Of a stretch of 17,198 bases of DNA, positions 6,987 through 14,164 are shown piece after piece (position 1 is the stretch's first letter; the number at the start of each line of letters is the position of its first letter). Made by a program: the position numbers and the translations under genes. This DNA is from Frankiaceae bacterium. Lineage in GTDB: Bacteria; Actinomycetota; Actinomycetes; JAFAQI01. The DNA lies in NCBI GenBank assembly GCA_030840545.1, contig JAVEEH010000132.1, positions 1-17,198 on the forward strand, in the 5' to 3' direction. The notes under the pieces were generated by a model. That model had not been told where the DNA came from. It did not search any database and saw only the letters and a list, made by a program, of their open reading frames with translations.

Positions 6987-8120
6987 ATGACCTCCCCTGA
7001 TCCCGCTGCTCTCAACGCCGCACTGGCGACCGTCTCCGACCCCGAGATCCACCGACCGATCACCGATCTCGGCATGGTCAAGTCCATCAACGTGGCCGAG
7101 GACGGCTCCGTCGACGTCGGCATCTACCTGACGACGCAGGGCTGCCCGCTGCGCGACCGGATCACGTCCGACGTCACGACCGCTGTCAGCAAGGTCCCCG
7201 GCGTCACCGGGGTCCGCGTCGATCTCGACGTCATGAACGACGAGCAGCGGCAGACGCTGCGCTCGTCCCTGCAAGGTGGCCGGCCGGTCAAGACGATCCA
7301 GTTCGCCGAGGCCGGCTCGCTCACGCGGGTGCTCGCCGTGGCGAGCGGCAAGGGCGGAGTCGGTAAGTCGTCGACGACGGTCAACGTCGCCGTCGCCATG
7401 GCGCAGCAAGGTCTCAACGTGGGCGTCGTCGATGCCGACGTCTACGGGCACTCGCTCCCCCGCATGTTCGGTGTCGTGCACCCGCCCGCGGTGGTCGACG
7501 GCATGATCGTGCCGCCGGAGGCGCACGGCGTGAAGGTCGTGTCGGCCGGCATGTTCGTCGACGGCAACCGCCCGATCGTGTGGCGCGGGCCCATGCTGCA
7601 CCGGGCGCTCGAGCAGCTGCTCGCCGACGTCTACTGGGGCGACCTCGACGTGCTGCTTCTCGATCTGCCCCCGGGCACCGGCGACATCGCCATCTCCTCG
7701 GCACAGCTGCTGCCGACGGCAGAGGTCGTCGTCATCACGACACCGCAGCTCGCCGCGCGCGAGGTGGCGGAACGCGCCGGTGCTGTCGCGGTGCAGACCC
7801 GGCAACGCGTCGCCGGGGTGATCGAGAACATGGCCGGCCTGCCGTGCCCGCACTGCGGTGAGATGGTCGACGTGTTCGGCACCGGCGGCGGACAGGCCGT
7901 CGCCGACTCGCTGACGACCCTGATCGGCGCAAGTGTCCCGCTGCTCGGCTCGGTGCCGATCGACCCGCGGCTGCGCGAAGCCAGCGACGCCGGCCTCCCG
8001 CTGGTGGTGTCGGCCCCCGACTCCCCCGCCGCCGTCGTCCTCACCGCGATCGCACGGGAGCTCGGCGCGCGCACCCGCTCCCTCGTCGGGCGGCCGCTCT
8101 CGCTGACGCCCGTCAGCTAG
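6987..8120 (+). CDS. mrp: Mrp/ApbC-family iron-sulfur cluster carrier ATPase
   Basis: This is a 377-residue cytoplasmic P-loop protein that, by family, binds and transfers Fe-S clusters. Residues 6-82 are a MIP18/DUF59 domain (LATVSDPEIHRPITDLGMV, TTQGCPLRDRI). The ATPase domain has the deviant Walker A GKGGVGKSS (121-129) and VVDADVYGHSLPRMFG. It continues with WRGPMLHRALEQLL, the switch region DLPPGTGDIAIS (226-237), and IENMAGLPCPHC with the conserved CxxC at C287/C290 that holds the cluster at the dimer interface. Length and order match actinobacterial Mrp such as M. tuberculosis Rv1229c. It is the last gene of the plus-strand cluster and ends 9 bp from the convergent hydrolase gene. Confidence 0.95.
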   Translation: MTSPDPAALNAALATVSDPEIHRPITDLGMVKSINVAEDGSVDVGIYLTTQGCPLRDRITSDVTTAVSKVPGVTGVRVDLDVMNDEQRQTLRSSLQGGRPVKTIQFAEAGSLTRVLAVASGKGGVGKSSTTVNVAVAMAQQGLNVGVVDADVYGHSLPRMFGVVHPPAVVDGMIVPPEAHGVKVVSAGMFVDGNRPIVWRGPMLHRALEQLLADVYWGDLDVLLLDLPPGTGDIAISSAQLLPTAEVVVITTPQLAAREVAERAGAVAVQTRQRVAGVIENMAGLPCPHCGEMVDVFGTGGGQAVADSLTTLIGASVPLLGSVPIDPRLREASDAGLPLVVSAPDSPAAVVLTAIARELGARTRSLVGRPLSLTPVS

Positions 8121-8129
8121 CGCTAGCTG
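8114..8129. repeat. 16-bp perfect palindrome between convergent mrp and hydrolase genes
   Basis: CAGCTAGCGCTAGCTG is its own reverse complement. It covers the mrp stop codon (8118-8120) and stops one base short of the opposing stop codon (8130-8132). With no loop it is a poor terminator hairpin. It may be a protein-binding site, or a by-product of two facing TAG stops. Confidence 0.6.
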
Positions 8130-10472
8130 CTAACCCTTGCGATTGGCGACGGGCGCGTAGGTTCTGCACGGCTCGTTGCGCAGACTCGGGCACGCAGGCT
8201 GGCCGGTCGGGACGGCGAACCCCGGGACGACCGGCAGGATGAGACTCGACGGCATCGTCGGGGAGAAGGCGATCGACACCCTGGCGGTGCCCTTCGGCTG
8301 GGTATGGCCGAACGACCAGATCGGCTGGGTGCCGTTGGGGGCGGCGATCGTCACGCGGATCCGGGTGCCGGCCCGGTAGGTGTGGCCCTCGTAGTAGAGC
8401 GGGATCACGACCTTGACGAACTTCCCCTTCGGCATCCGGCGCACATCGGCGGCCAGCATGCTCGGGACGGGCTCGACCAGCGAGCTCTTCTGCTTGAAGA
8501 TGTTGTTCGAGCCGGTGGCCAGCTTGCGCTCGCTGGTGCGGAGCCATCCGTTCTGCACGAACGTCTCGTGGCCGCTGGCGTCGACCTCGCTGATCGTGGC
8601 CAGCAGGTCGACGTCCGGCGTCGAGGACTTGACCCACAGGTGCACGGAGCCGGCGCCGACCACGATGGTGTTCTGCTTCAGCGGTGCCGTGACGTAGGAC
8701 ACCGCGGTGCCCGACGGGTTCGGCTTCCACTTCCAGTCCCACTGCGACGCGTTGCCCCACAGCCCGCCGCCGCCGGTGTTGGCGCCGTAGTCGTTCTTGG
8801 CCAGGGCACTGGCGTCGGAGGTGTAGCCGTCGACTCCCTTGCCGCCCGGCTGGTCGGTGAGCGTGCCCTTCGGCCCGAGGAACCACCGCTGCGCGGTCGT
8901 GCCCGGGACCGGGAACTTCGCGAACGAGTGCTCAAAGCCCGGGTAGGGGTCGCCGGGGTTGTTCGACGCACCCGGATTCGTGCCGGCGCCGTTGTCGAAC
9001 AGCACCCGCACCGACGGCAGCTTCTCGAACGCCGCCAGCGCCGCGTCGTACGTCGGCATCTGCTGGATCGGGTCCGGCGGCAACGTGATCCGGTCGTCCT
9101 GCGGAACACCCATCGCGGCCTGATAGACGACGGGAGCCGAGGCCTGAACCTGCGGCGCGTTCTGCGACGGCGCCTGGTGGGCGACGTAAAGGCTCAGGAA
9201 GTCGTACCAGCGGTTGTAGGTCTCGGGGTCCAGCGAGTCGATATGCGCGCCATTGGTGTAGGTGAACCACTTCTTCTTGGTGCCGGTCATGTGCTCGGCC
9301 AGCGTGGGGCAGTGACCACCGGTCTGCTCGTCCTCGAACTGGCAGGCCATGAACACCGGCACGTTGATCTTGTGCACGAACGTGACCGGGTCGAGCGGGT
9401 CGGCGACATTCGGACGGTAGTGCGCGTTCGCCGTGATCTTCGCCATCAGGTTGGCGGCGGCGGGGTGCAGCGCCTGGTTGGCCTTGCACACGGTGTCGCC
9501 ATTGTCGATCTGCTTCTTGGCATAGGGCTGGGTGCCTGGCTTCCCCGCCGGCTGAGCCTGTGCCTGTCGCTCCTTCGCCCACGCGACCGCGAACCCGTCG
9601 TTGACGACGCCGCCTGGGTAGAGCGTCGTCGCGGTCGCGTCGATGACCGACAGCGGGGCGATCGCCTCGAGGGACGGTGGCCGGGTCGCGGCGGTAAACA
9701 GTTGGCTGATGCCGCCGTAGGAGATGCCCATCATTCCGACCTTGTTGTCCCTGACCCACGGCTGGCGGGCGAACGTCTCGACGATGTCGTAGCCATCGAG
9801 GCTCTGCAGCGGCTCGAAGAAGTCGAATGCGCCGCCCGAGCAGCCGGTGCCGCGCATCTGGATGTCGACGACAGCGAACCCCATGGCGTTCGCGACAGCG
9901 GCGATACCACTGGTCGGACCGGCCGGGTCGGCGTAGGCGTAGCCCGAGTACTCGATCAACGTCGGGTAGGGCGGTGCGTAAGCGGGCCCCCCCGGCAGCG
10001 AGACGCCGGGGGTCCCCTCCGCGCCTCCGAGCTCGCTCGGCAGCCAGACGCGGTAGGCCAGCTTCGTGCCGTCCCGCGTCGTCATGTATCCGTAGCCGTC
10101 GGTCTTGATGGTCTGCTTGTAGATGCTGGCGTTCCACTGGGCCGGCGCATTGGAGTGCACTGTCAGCGGGCCGGACCGGGGGCCGCTGGGCAGCACCCGG
10201 ACGCGGTAGCCGCTGCCGGGCTTGACCCCCCGGAAGAGCGCGCCGCCCAGTGAGTTGACGGTCCGCGCGGCCACCTGGTGGCCGGAGGAGTCCAGCAACG
10301 CCACCCGGGCACCTGCGGCGGCGCCGGTGACGTCGACCTGCTTCGCGCTGCCCCGTGCGGTGAACGCGTTGGCCTTCGCGGCCGGTTGCGCCGAAGCCGC
10401 GGCCGTTGCGAGGAGGCCGCCGATCAAGGTCACGACAAGCGAGATCCTGAGCGATGCGCCGTGGTTCCGCAC
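8130..10472 (-). CDS. Secreted CocE/X-Pro dipeptidyl-peptidase-type alpha/beta hydrolase
   Basis: This is a 780-residue protein with a Sec-type signal peptide (basic start, hydrophobic ISLVVTLIGGLLATAAASA at about 10-28). After a short Ig-like or carboxypeptidase-regulatory-like beta segment (about 38-108), the CocE/NonD hydrolase domain begins at YMTTRDGTKLAYRVWLP. The nucleophile elbow GISYGG places Ser251. The likely acid is D381 and the base H410 (TNGAH), and the Ser-Asp-His order and spacing are typical. The C-terminal third is the XPDP beta-sandwich domain (SVHLWVKSSTPDVDLLATISEVDASG). Members cut X-Pro dipeptides, esters or antibiotic acyl groups. The substrate here is unknown and secretion suggests nutrient scavenging. 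GTG 10472 is supported by AAGGAG 7 nt upstream and by the position of the signal peptide. Confidence 0.93.
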   Translation of the reverse strand: MRNHGASLRISLVVTLIGGLLATAAASAQPAAKANAFTARGSAKQVDVTGAAAGARVALLDSSGHQVAARTVNSLGGALFRGVKPGSGYRVRVLPSGPRSGPLTVHSNAPAQWNASIYKQTIKTDGYGYMTTRDGTKLAYRVWLPSELGGAEGTPGVSLPGGPAYAPPYPTLIEYSGYAYADPAGPTSGIAAVANAMGFAVVDIQMRGTGCSGGAFDFFEPLQSLDGYDIVETFARQPWVRDNKVGMMGISYGGISQLFTAATRPPSLEAIAPLSVIDATATTLYPGGVVNDGFAVAWAKERQAQAQPAGKPGTQPYAKKQIDNGDTVCKANQALHPAAANLMAKITANAHYRPNVADPLDPVTFVHKINVPVFMACQFEDEQTGGHCPTLAEHMTGTKKKWFTYTNGAHIDSLDPETYNRWYDFLSLYVAHQAPSQNAPQVQASAPVVYQAAMGVPQDDRITLPPDPIQQMPTYDAALAAFEKLPSVRVLFDNGAGTNPGASNNPGDPYPGFEHSFAKFPVPGTTAQRWFLGPKGTLTDQPGGKGVDGYTSDASALAKNDYGANTGGGGLWGNASQWDWKWKPNPSGTAVSYVTAPLKQNTIVVGAGSVHLWVKSSTPDVDLLATISEVDASGHETFVQNGWLRTSERKLATGSNNIFKQKSSLVEPVPSMLAADVRRMPKGKFVKVVIPLYYEGHTYRAGTRIRVTIAAPNGTQPIWSFGHTQPKGTARVSIAFSPTMPSSLILPVVPGFAVPTGQPACPSLRNEPCRTYAPVANRKG

Positions 10473-10479
10473 GATGTGA

Positions 10480-10485
10480 CTCCTT
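10480..10485 (-). promoter_or_regulatory. Ribosome binding site of the secreted hydrolase
   Basis: AAGGAG on the minus strand lies 7 nt before GTG 10472. It decides this start over in-frame codons further upstream, which would bury the signal peptide behind a basic, low-complexity extension. Confidence 0.75.
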
Positions 10486-10591
10486 CTCGGTGGCGCGGGT
10501 CGAGTCGCCGCAAGAACACTTCGACGCGGACGGCCCGGGTCCTGCCCGAGCGTCAGCGCAAGCGCCACCACAAAACGCCGCCACAAGAGCG

Positions 10592-10660
10592 ACTTCGGAG
10601 GGCTCCCGACCACTTTTCCCTGGCTCGACCGGCGTGTCGCGGTCGAGCGCCCTCCGAAGT
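10592..10660. repeat. Nested inverted-repeat structure between tatB and the hydrolase gene
   Basis: The outer arms ACTTCGGAGGGC (10592-10603) and GCCCTCCGAAGT (10649-10660) are perfect 12-bp complements. An inner hairpin pairs GCTCGACC (10623-10630) with GGTCGAGC (10641-10648) around a 10-nt loop, and its right arm abuts the outer right arm directly. A 19-nt single-sided bulge lies at 10604-10622. CCACTT at 10610-10615 could also pair with AAGTGG at 10657-10662, competing with the outer stem. The structure is 50 nt beyond the tatB stop and 120 nt before the hydrolase start. It may terminate htrA-tatB or act as a leader structure. The rest of the 237-bp gap shows nothing clear. Confidence 0.7.
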
Positions 10661-10709
10661 GGAGTTCTGGCGGGTAGACGAGCGGCGTTGGCGGCAGGCG
10701 CTGTTGGCG

Positions 10710-11027
10710 TCAGGTGGCGTCGGCGTCGTACGGCGGAGGCTCGCCGGGCGCGAGCGGGGCGACACCCGCAGCGCCGTAGGGCTCCTCGTCGTCCCAGAGC
10801 GCGGACTGCACGATCCGGCGTGGATGCAACGACGCGAGATCGAGGTCGGCCATCTCAGGGCCGAGCTCGGCTTTGAGGTCCGCGGTGGCGTTGCGAGCCA
10901 TGCCGCGCAGCTGACGCAGCATCCGGGCCGCGTCGGCGGCCGCCTTGGGCAGCCGGTCCGGCCCCAGCACGAGCAGGCCGACGATCGCGAGGACGATCAG
11001 CTCGCTCCAGCCGACGTGGTCGAACAT
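10710..11027 (-). CDS. tatB: Sec-independent protein translocase subunit TatB
   Basis: This is a 105-residue protein with one N-terminal membrane helix and an amphipathic helix. The motif order is that of TatA/B: MFDHVGWSELIVLAIVGLLV, then LGPDRLPKAAADAARMLRQLRGMA, with the conserved Glu9, the Gly-Pro hinge at 22-23 and Leu26-Pro27. The long charged tail and the location directly after an HtrA protease gene fit TatB rather than TatA (compare M. tuberculosis Rv1223-Rv1224). TatB with TatC recognises twin-arginine signal peptides for folded-protein export. It starts 7 nt after the htrA stop, so the two are probably one transcript. AGGA about 8 nt upstream of the ATG may serve as the ribosome site. 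Confidence 0.92.
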   Translation of the reverse strand: MFDHVGWSELIVLAIVGLLVLGPDRLPKAAADAARMLRQLRGMARNATADLKAELGPEMADLDLASLHPRRIVQSALWDDEEPYGAAGVAPLAPGEPPPYDADAT

Positions 11028-11034
11028 CCGCGTC

Positions 11035-12168
11035 CTAGTCGCTTCGCGCCGAGCCGAGCGTGACGACGGCACTGTGCCGCTGGCCGCCCCGCAGATAGGC
11101 GAGCGTCAGCTGCTGTCCGGGGATGTGCTTGCGAATCTGGACGATGAGCTCGTCAAAGCTGGTGATCGTCAGCCCGTCGACGGCGACGACGATGTCGCCG
11201 ACCCGCAGCCCGGCTCGGGCCGCGGGACCGCCCGCAGTCACGCCGCCGGCTGCACCCGTGGGGCTGCCGATGCGAGCCCCGTTGCCCTTGTAGCTGCCGT
11301 CGAGCTGCACACCGATGATGGCGTGGGTGGAGAAGCCGTTGGTGATGATCTGCCGAGCGATGCGCTTCGCCTGGTCGATCGGGATCGCGAATCCGAGGCC
11401 GATGTTTCCGCTCTGACCACTGTCGAAGATCTGCCCGCCGGACAGCGTGGCGATCGCCGAGTTGACCCCGATCACCTCGCCGGAGGCGTTGACCAGCGGG
11501 CCGCCGGAGTTGCCCGGGTTGATCGCGGCGTCGGTCTGGATCGCGTCGATGACGTCGTTGGGCTTGCCCTGCGAGCTGCCGGCCTCCACCGGGCGGTCGA
11601 GCGCGCTGACGATGCCGCTCGTGACAGTGCCGGCGAGCCCGAGCGGCGACCCGACGGCGACGACCGAGTCGCCGACCGCGAGGGACGACGACGACCCGAG
11701 CGATGCAGGGTGGAGCCCGTGCACGTTGTGGACCTGTACGACGGCAAGGTCGCTCACCGTGTCCCGACCCGCGATGGTGCCGCTCACGTGCTGCTTGTCG
11801 GGAAAGACCACCGTGAGCTTGCCGCCCCCTCCGACCGCAGCCGCAATGACGTGGTTGTTGGTGAGGATGAACCCCGCATTGCTGATGACGATCCCCGAGC
11901 CGGTGTCACCGCCGCTGGCCGTCCTGACCTCGATCGACACGACGCTGGGAAGAATCCTGGCCGCGACGGCGGCGATCGACCCGGCTGGACGCTCCAGCAC
12001 AGGAGCGGGGGAGGCACTCGAACCGATGCTGACCAACCGGTGCACGCTGGCGGCGGGTTGGCGATGGTGGACGATCAGCCCACTGATCGCACCGCCCATC
12101 ACGGCCGCGAGAGCGGTCGTGAGCGCCAGCACCGTCCAGCTCGGTGGTGACTGACGCCAATCGCCCAT
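11035..12168 (-). CDS. HtrA/DegP-like membrane-anchored serine protease (S1C, PDZ)
   Basis: This is a 377-residue protein. Its short cytoplasmic N terminus is followed by one membrane helix (about 11-34) and a Ser/Pro/Ala linker. The trypsin-like domain has the catalytic triad His106 (TNNHVI), Asp140 (SDLAVV) and Ser221 (NPGNSGGPL). A single PDZ domain spans about 284-370 (IIGVQLDG, then AGLRVGDIVVAVDGLTI). The protease would face the outside of the cytoplasmic membrane and degrade or refold damaged exported proteins. It is shorter than M. tuberculosis HtrA (Rv1223), mainly because the N-terminal cytoplasmic part is small. It is upstream of tatB as in mycobacteria, but no sigE or rseA precedes it. 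The ATG at 12168 is chosen because the membrane helix follows at once. A longer start near 12207 is possible but less likely. Confidence 0.93.
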   Translation of the reverse strand: MGDWRQSPPSWTVLALTTALAAVMGGAISGLIVHHRQPAASVHRLVSIGSSASPAPVLERPAGSIAAVAARILPSVVSIEVRTASGGDTGSGIVISNAGFILTNNHVIAAAVGGGGKLTVVFPDKQHVSGTIAGRDTVSDLAVVQVHNVHGLHPASLGSSSSLAVGDSVVAVGSPLGLAGTVTSGIVSALDRPVEAGSSQGKPNDVIDAIQTDAAINPGNSGGPLVNASGEVIGVNSAIATLSGGQIFDSGQSGNIGLGFAIPIDQAKRIARQIITNGFSTHAIIGVQLDGSYKGNGARIGSPTGAAGGVTAGGPAARAGLRVGDIVVAVDGLTITSFDELIVQIRKHIPGQQLTLAYLRGGQRHSAVVTLGSARSD

Positions 12169-12207
12169 AGCTCCATTGTGTCCCGTCGTTAGGCTGGCAA
12201 GCGACAC

Positions 12208-12213
12208 AGGAGG
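12208..12213 (+). promoter_or_regulatory. Strong Shine-Dalgarno placed for an upstream non-ATG start
   Basis: AGGAGG is 26 nt before the first standard start codon (GTG 12240). It is only 5 nt before an in-frame ATC at 12219. This spacing suggests either a rare ATC start, adding seven residues, or initiation at the GTG that does not use this site. A TAGGCT box at 12190-12195 could be the -10 element. Confidence 0.5.
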
Positions 12214-12239
12214 TTGGCATCAGCGCAGACGACGACATC

Positions 12240-12869
12240 GTGACGACCCGACGAGCGCGTGAGTTCACCGAGAGCTGGCTCGTCGAGGACGAGGCGCTGC
12301 TCGCAGCACGCCGTCGTGGTGCCGACCTCGGGGCGGTCCCGATCCAACCCGGCGGCGGTGCCGTGCTGCGCTTTCTCGCGGCGTCGTTGGGCGCGCGATC
12401 GGTGGTCGAGATCGGCACCGGTGCGGGTGTCTCCGGCATCTACCTCATGCGCGGGATGGCACCCGACGGCGTGCTGACCAGCATCGACGTCGAGGCCGAG
12501 CACCAACGGCTGGCCCGTGAGGCCTACGCCGAGGCCGGGGTGCCGCCTGCCCGGGCCCGGCTGATCACGGGCCGCGCGCTGGACGTGCTGCCTCGACTGA
12601 CCGACGGCGCTTACGACCTCGTGTTCTGCGACGCGGCGAAGGGTGAGTACTCCGACTACCTGCGCGAGGCCCTGCGGCTGCTGCGGCCCGGCGGCATCGT
12701 CGCGTTCGACAACGCGCTCTGGCACGGTCGCGTCCCGGACTCCTCGGCCCGAGACCCCGAGACCGTCGCGGTGCGCGAGCTGCTCCGACAGGTCAAGGAC
12801 GACGAGCGGCTGGTGTCGCTGCTGCTGCCGAGCGGCGACGGCCTGCTCGCCGCTGTCGTCCGCGACTGA
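12240..12869 (+). CDS. Class I SAM-dependent O-methyltransferase (CCoAOMT/COMT type)
   Basis: This is a 209-residue cytoplasmic protein of the small bivalent-metal-dependent O-methyltransferase family, as in M. tuberculosis Rv1220c. Motif I is VVEIGTGAGVSGIYL (55-69) with the acidic Asp83 (SIDVE) for SAM. The metal ligands expected by family are Asp131 (FCDAAKGEYSDYL) and Asp157-Asn158 (GGIVAFDNALWHGRV). The acceptor substrate is unknown. The gene is divergent from htrA with 71 bp between starts and convergent with glgC. The start is uncertain: GTG 12240 is the first standard codon, but the strong AGGAGG at 12208 points to an in-frame ATC at 12219. Confidence 0.9.
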   Translation: MTTRRAREFTESWLVEDEALLAARRRGADLGAVPIQPGGGAVLRFLAASLGARSVVEIGTGAGVSGIYLMRGMAPDGVLTSIDVEAEHQRLAREAYAEAGVPPARARLITGRALDVLPRLTDGAYDLVFCDAAKGEYSDYLREALRLLRPGGIVAFDNALWHGRVPDSSARDPETVAVRELLRQVKDDERLVSLLLPSGDGLLAAVVRD

Positions 12870-12875
12870 GGTCAG

Positions 12876-12890
12876 CCGCCGGGACGGCGG
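12876..12890. terminator. Small hairpin between convergent methyltransferase and glgC
   Basis: CCGCC (12876-12880) pairs with GGCGG (12886-12890) around GGGAC in the 22-nt gap between the two stop codons. No T-run follows on either strand. It is a weak candidate for a shared bidirectional terminator. Confidence 0.3.
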
Positions 12891-12891
12891 T

Positions 12892-14130
12892 TCATGGAGG
12901 CGGGACCGTCTGCCCCTTGCCGATGACGACGATGCCGCTGTCGCTGATGTGAAAGCCGCGCGCCCGGTCGTGCTCGGAGTCGACGCCGATGGTGGCGCCC
13001 GGCGGGATCACCACTCCCTTGTCGGCGATCGTGCGCACGACCTTTGCGCCCTGCCCGACGTTGACGCCGTGCAGCAGGACGCAGCCCTCCACCTCCGCGC
13101 GCGAGTGCACCAGCACGCCGGGTGAGAGCACCGACCGGCGCACCTGACCGCCGGAGATGATGCAACCGGGCGAGACGAGCGACTCGATGGCATGGCCGGT
13201 GCGGCCGGGCTCGTCGTGGACGAACTTGGCCGGCGGCAGCGGTGGGGTGTGCGTCAGGATCGGCCAGTGCCGGTTGTAGAGGTTGAACACCGGCAGCACC
13301 GACACGAGATCCATGTGCGCGTCGTGGTAGGCCTCGATGGTGCCCACATCACGCCAGTAGCCACGATCGCGGTCGGTGACGCCAGGGATCTCGTTGTCGG
13401 CGAAGTCATAGACGTGCGCTTGGCCGTTCGCTACCAGCATCGGGATGATGTTGCCGCCCATGTCGTGGACGGAGCCTTCGTCGTAAGCGTCCTTGCTCAC
13501 CGCGTCGAGCAGCACGTCGGTGGTGAACACGTAGTTGCCCATCGACGCATAGGCCGTGTTTGGGTCGTCGGGCACCGACGGAGGGTCCGCCGGCTTCTCC
13601 AGGAAGGCGTCGATGCGACGACCGTCGCGGGTCTCGATCACCCCGAACGAGCTGGCCTGGGCACGCGGCACCCTGATGCCCGCCACCGTCACGCCCGCCC
13701 CGGAAGCAATGTGCTGGTCGAGCATCTGCGCCGGATCCATGCGATAGACGTGGTCCGCGCCGAACACCACGACGTACTCCGGTTGCTCGTCGTAGACGAG
13801 GTTGAGCGACTGGTAGATGGCGTCGGCGGAGCCCTGGAACCAGCGCGGGCCGAGCCGCTGCTGAGCCGGCACCGGAGTCACGTAGTTGCCGAGCAACGTC
13901 GACATGCGCCAGGTCAAGGAGATGTGCCGGTCGAGCGAATGGGATTTGTACTGCGTCAGCACGACGATGCGCAGGTAGTCGGCGTTCACCAGGTTGGACA
14001 GCACGAAGTCGACCAGGCGGTAGATGCCACCGAACGGCACCGCCGGTTTGGCCCGATCGGCGGTCAGCGGCATGAGGCGCTTGCCCGCCCCACCGGCGAG
14101 AACGATCCCGAGGACACCCCGCTGTGCCAC
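12892..14130 (-). CDS. glgC: Glucose-1-phosphate adenylyltransferase (ADP-glucose pyrophosphorylase)
   Basis: This 412-residue cytoplasmic enzyme makes ADP-glucose from ATP and glucose-1-phosphate, the committed step to glycogen. The nucleotidyl-transferase loop is LAGGAGKRLMPLTADRAKPA (11-30). These are followed by FQGSADAIYQ (98-107), GADHVYRMD with metal-binding Asp126 (124-132), FLEKP with substrate Lys179 and GYWRDVGT (257-264). The last 100 residues form a left-handed beta-helix of hexapeptide repeats (CIISGGQVRRSVLSPGVLVHS and following). Length and motifs match actinobacterial GlgC (compare Rv1213). The start is GTG 14130, 7 nt after a TAGGGT box. It is divergent from glgA with 34 bp between them. 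Confidence 0.97.
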   Translation of the reverse strand: MAQRGVLGIVLAGGAGKRLMPLTADRAKPAVPFGGIYRLVDFVLSNLVNADYLRIVVLTQYKSHSLDRHISLTWRMSTLLGNYVTPVPAQQRLGPRWFQGSADAIYQSLNLVYDEQPEYVVVFGADHVYRMDPAQMLDQHIASGAGVTVAGIRVPRAQASSFGVIETRDGRRIDAFLEKPADPPSVPDDPNTAYASMGNYVFTTDVLLDAVSKDAYDEGSVHDMGGNIIPMLVANGQAHVYDFADNEIPGVTDRDRGYWRDVGTIEAYHDAHMDLVSVLPVFNLYNRHWPILTHTPPLPPAKFVHDEPGRTGHAIESLVSPGCIISGGQVRRSVLSPGVLVHSRAEVEGCVLLHGVNVGQGAKVVRTIADKGVVIPPGATIGVDSEHDRARGFHISDSGIVVIGKGQTVPPP

Positions 14131-14137
14131 GGCTCGG

Positions 14138-14143
14138 ACCCTA
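14138..14143 (-). promoter_or_regulatory. Putative -10 box (TAGGGT) of glgC
   Basis: TAGGGT on the minus strand is a good TANNNT match ending 7 nt before GTG 14130. No ribosome site fits between, so the message is probably leaderless. Confidence 0.5.
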
Positions 14144-14150
14144 ATGCACC

Positions 14151-14156
14151 TATCCT
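14151..14156 (+). promoter_or_regulatory. Putative -10 box (TATCCT) of glgA
   Basis: TATCCT ends 8 nt before GTG 14165. The divergent glgC box lies only 7 bp away, so the two polymerases would compete for the same DNA. The spacing favours GTG 14165 over the in-frame ATG at 14144. Confidence 0.45.
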
Positions 14157-14164
14157 GTGGCGTC

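Noticed and set aside
4905..7853. A 982-codon open frame on the minus strand opposite the ATPase and mrp genes.
   Set aside because: It is antisense to two clearly recognisable proteins. Its product is a low-complexity Arg/Asp/His-rich string with no family motif, typical of high-GC shadow frames.
8304..10253. A 649-codon plus-strand open frame opposite the secreted hydrolase.
   Set aside because: The hydrolase on the other strand has a signal peptide, catalytic motifs and a ribosome site. The plus-strand product has none.
10473..10613. An upstream extension of the hydrolase reading frame.
   Set aside because: It would place 47 basic, non-conserved residues before the signal peptide and ignore the good ribosome site at GTG 10472.
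12169..12239. A hidden small sigma or anti-sigma gene between htrA and the methyltransferase.
   Set aside because: Only 71 bp are available, which is far too short.
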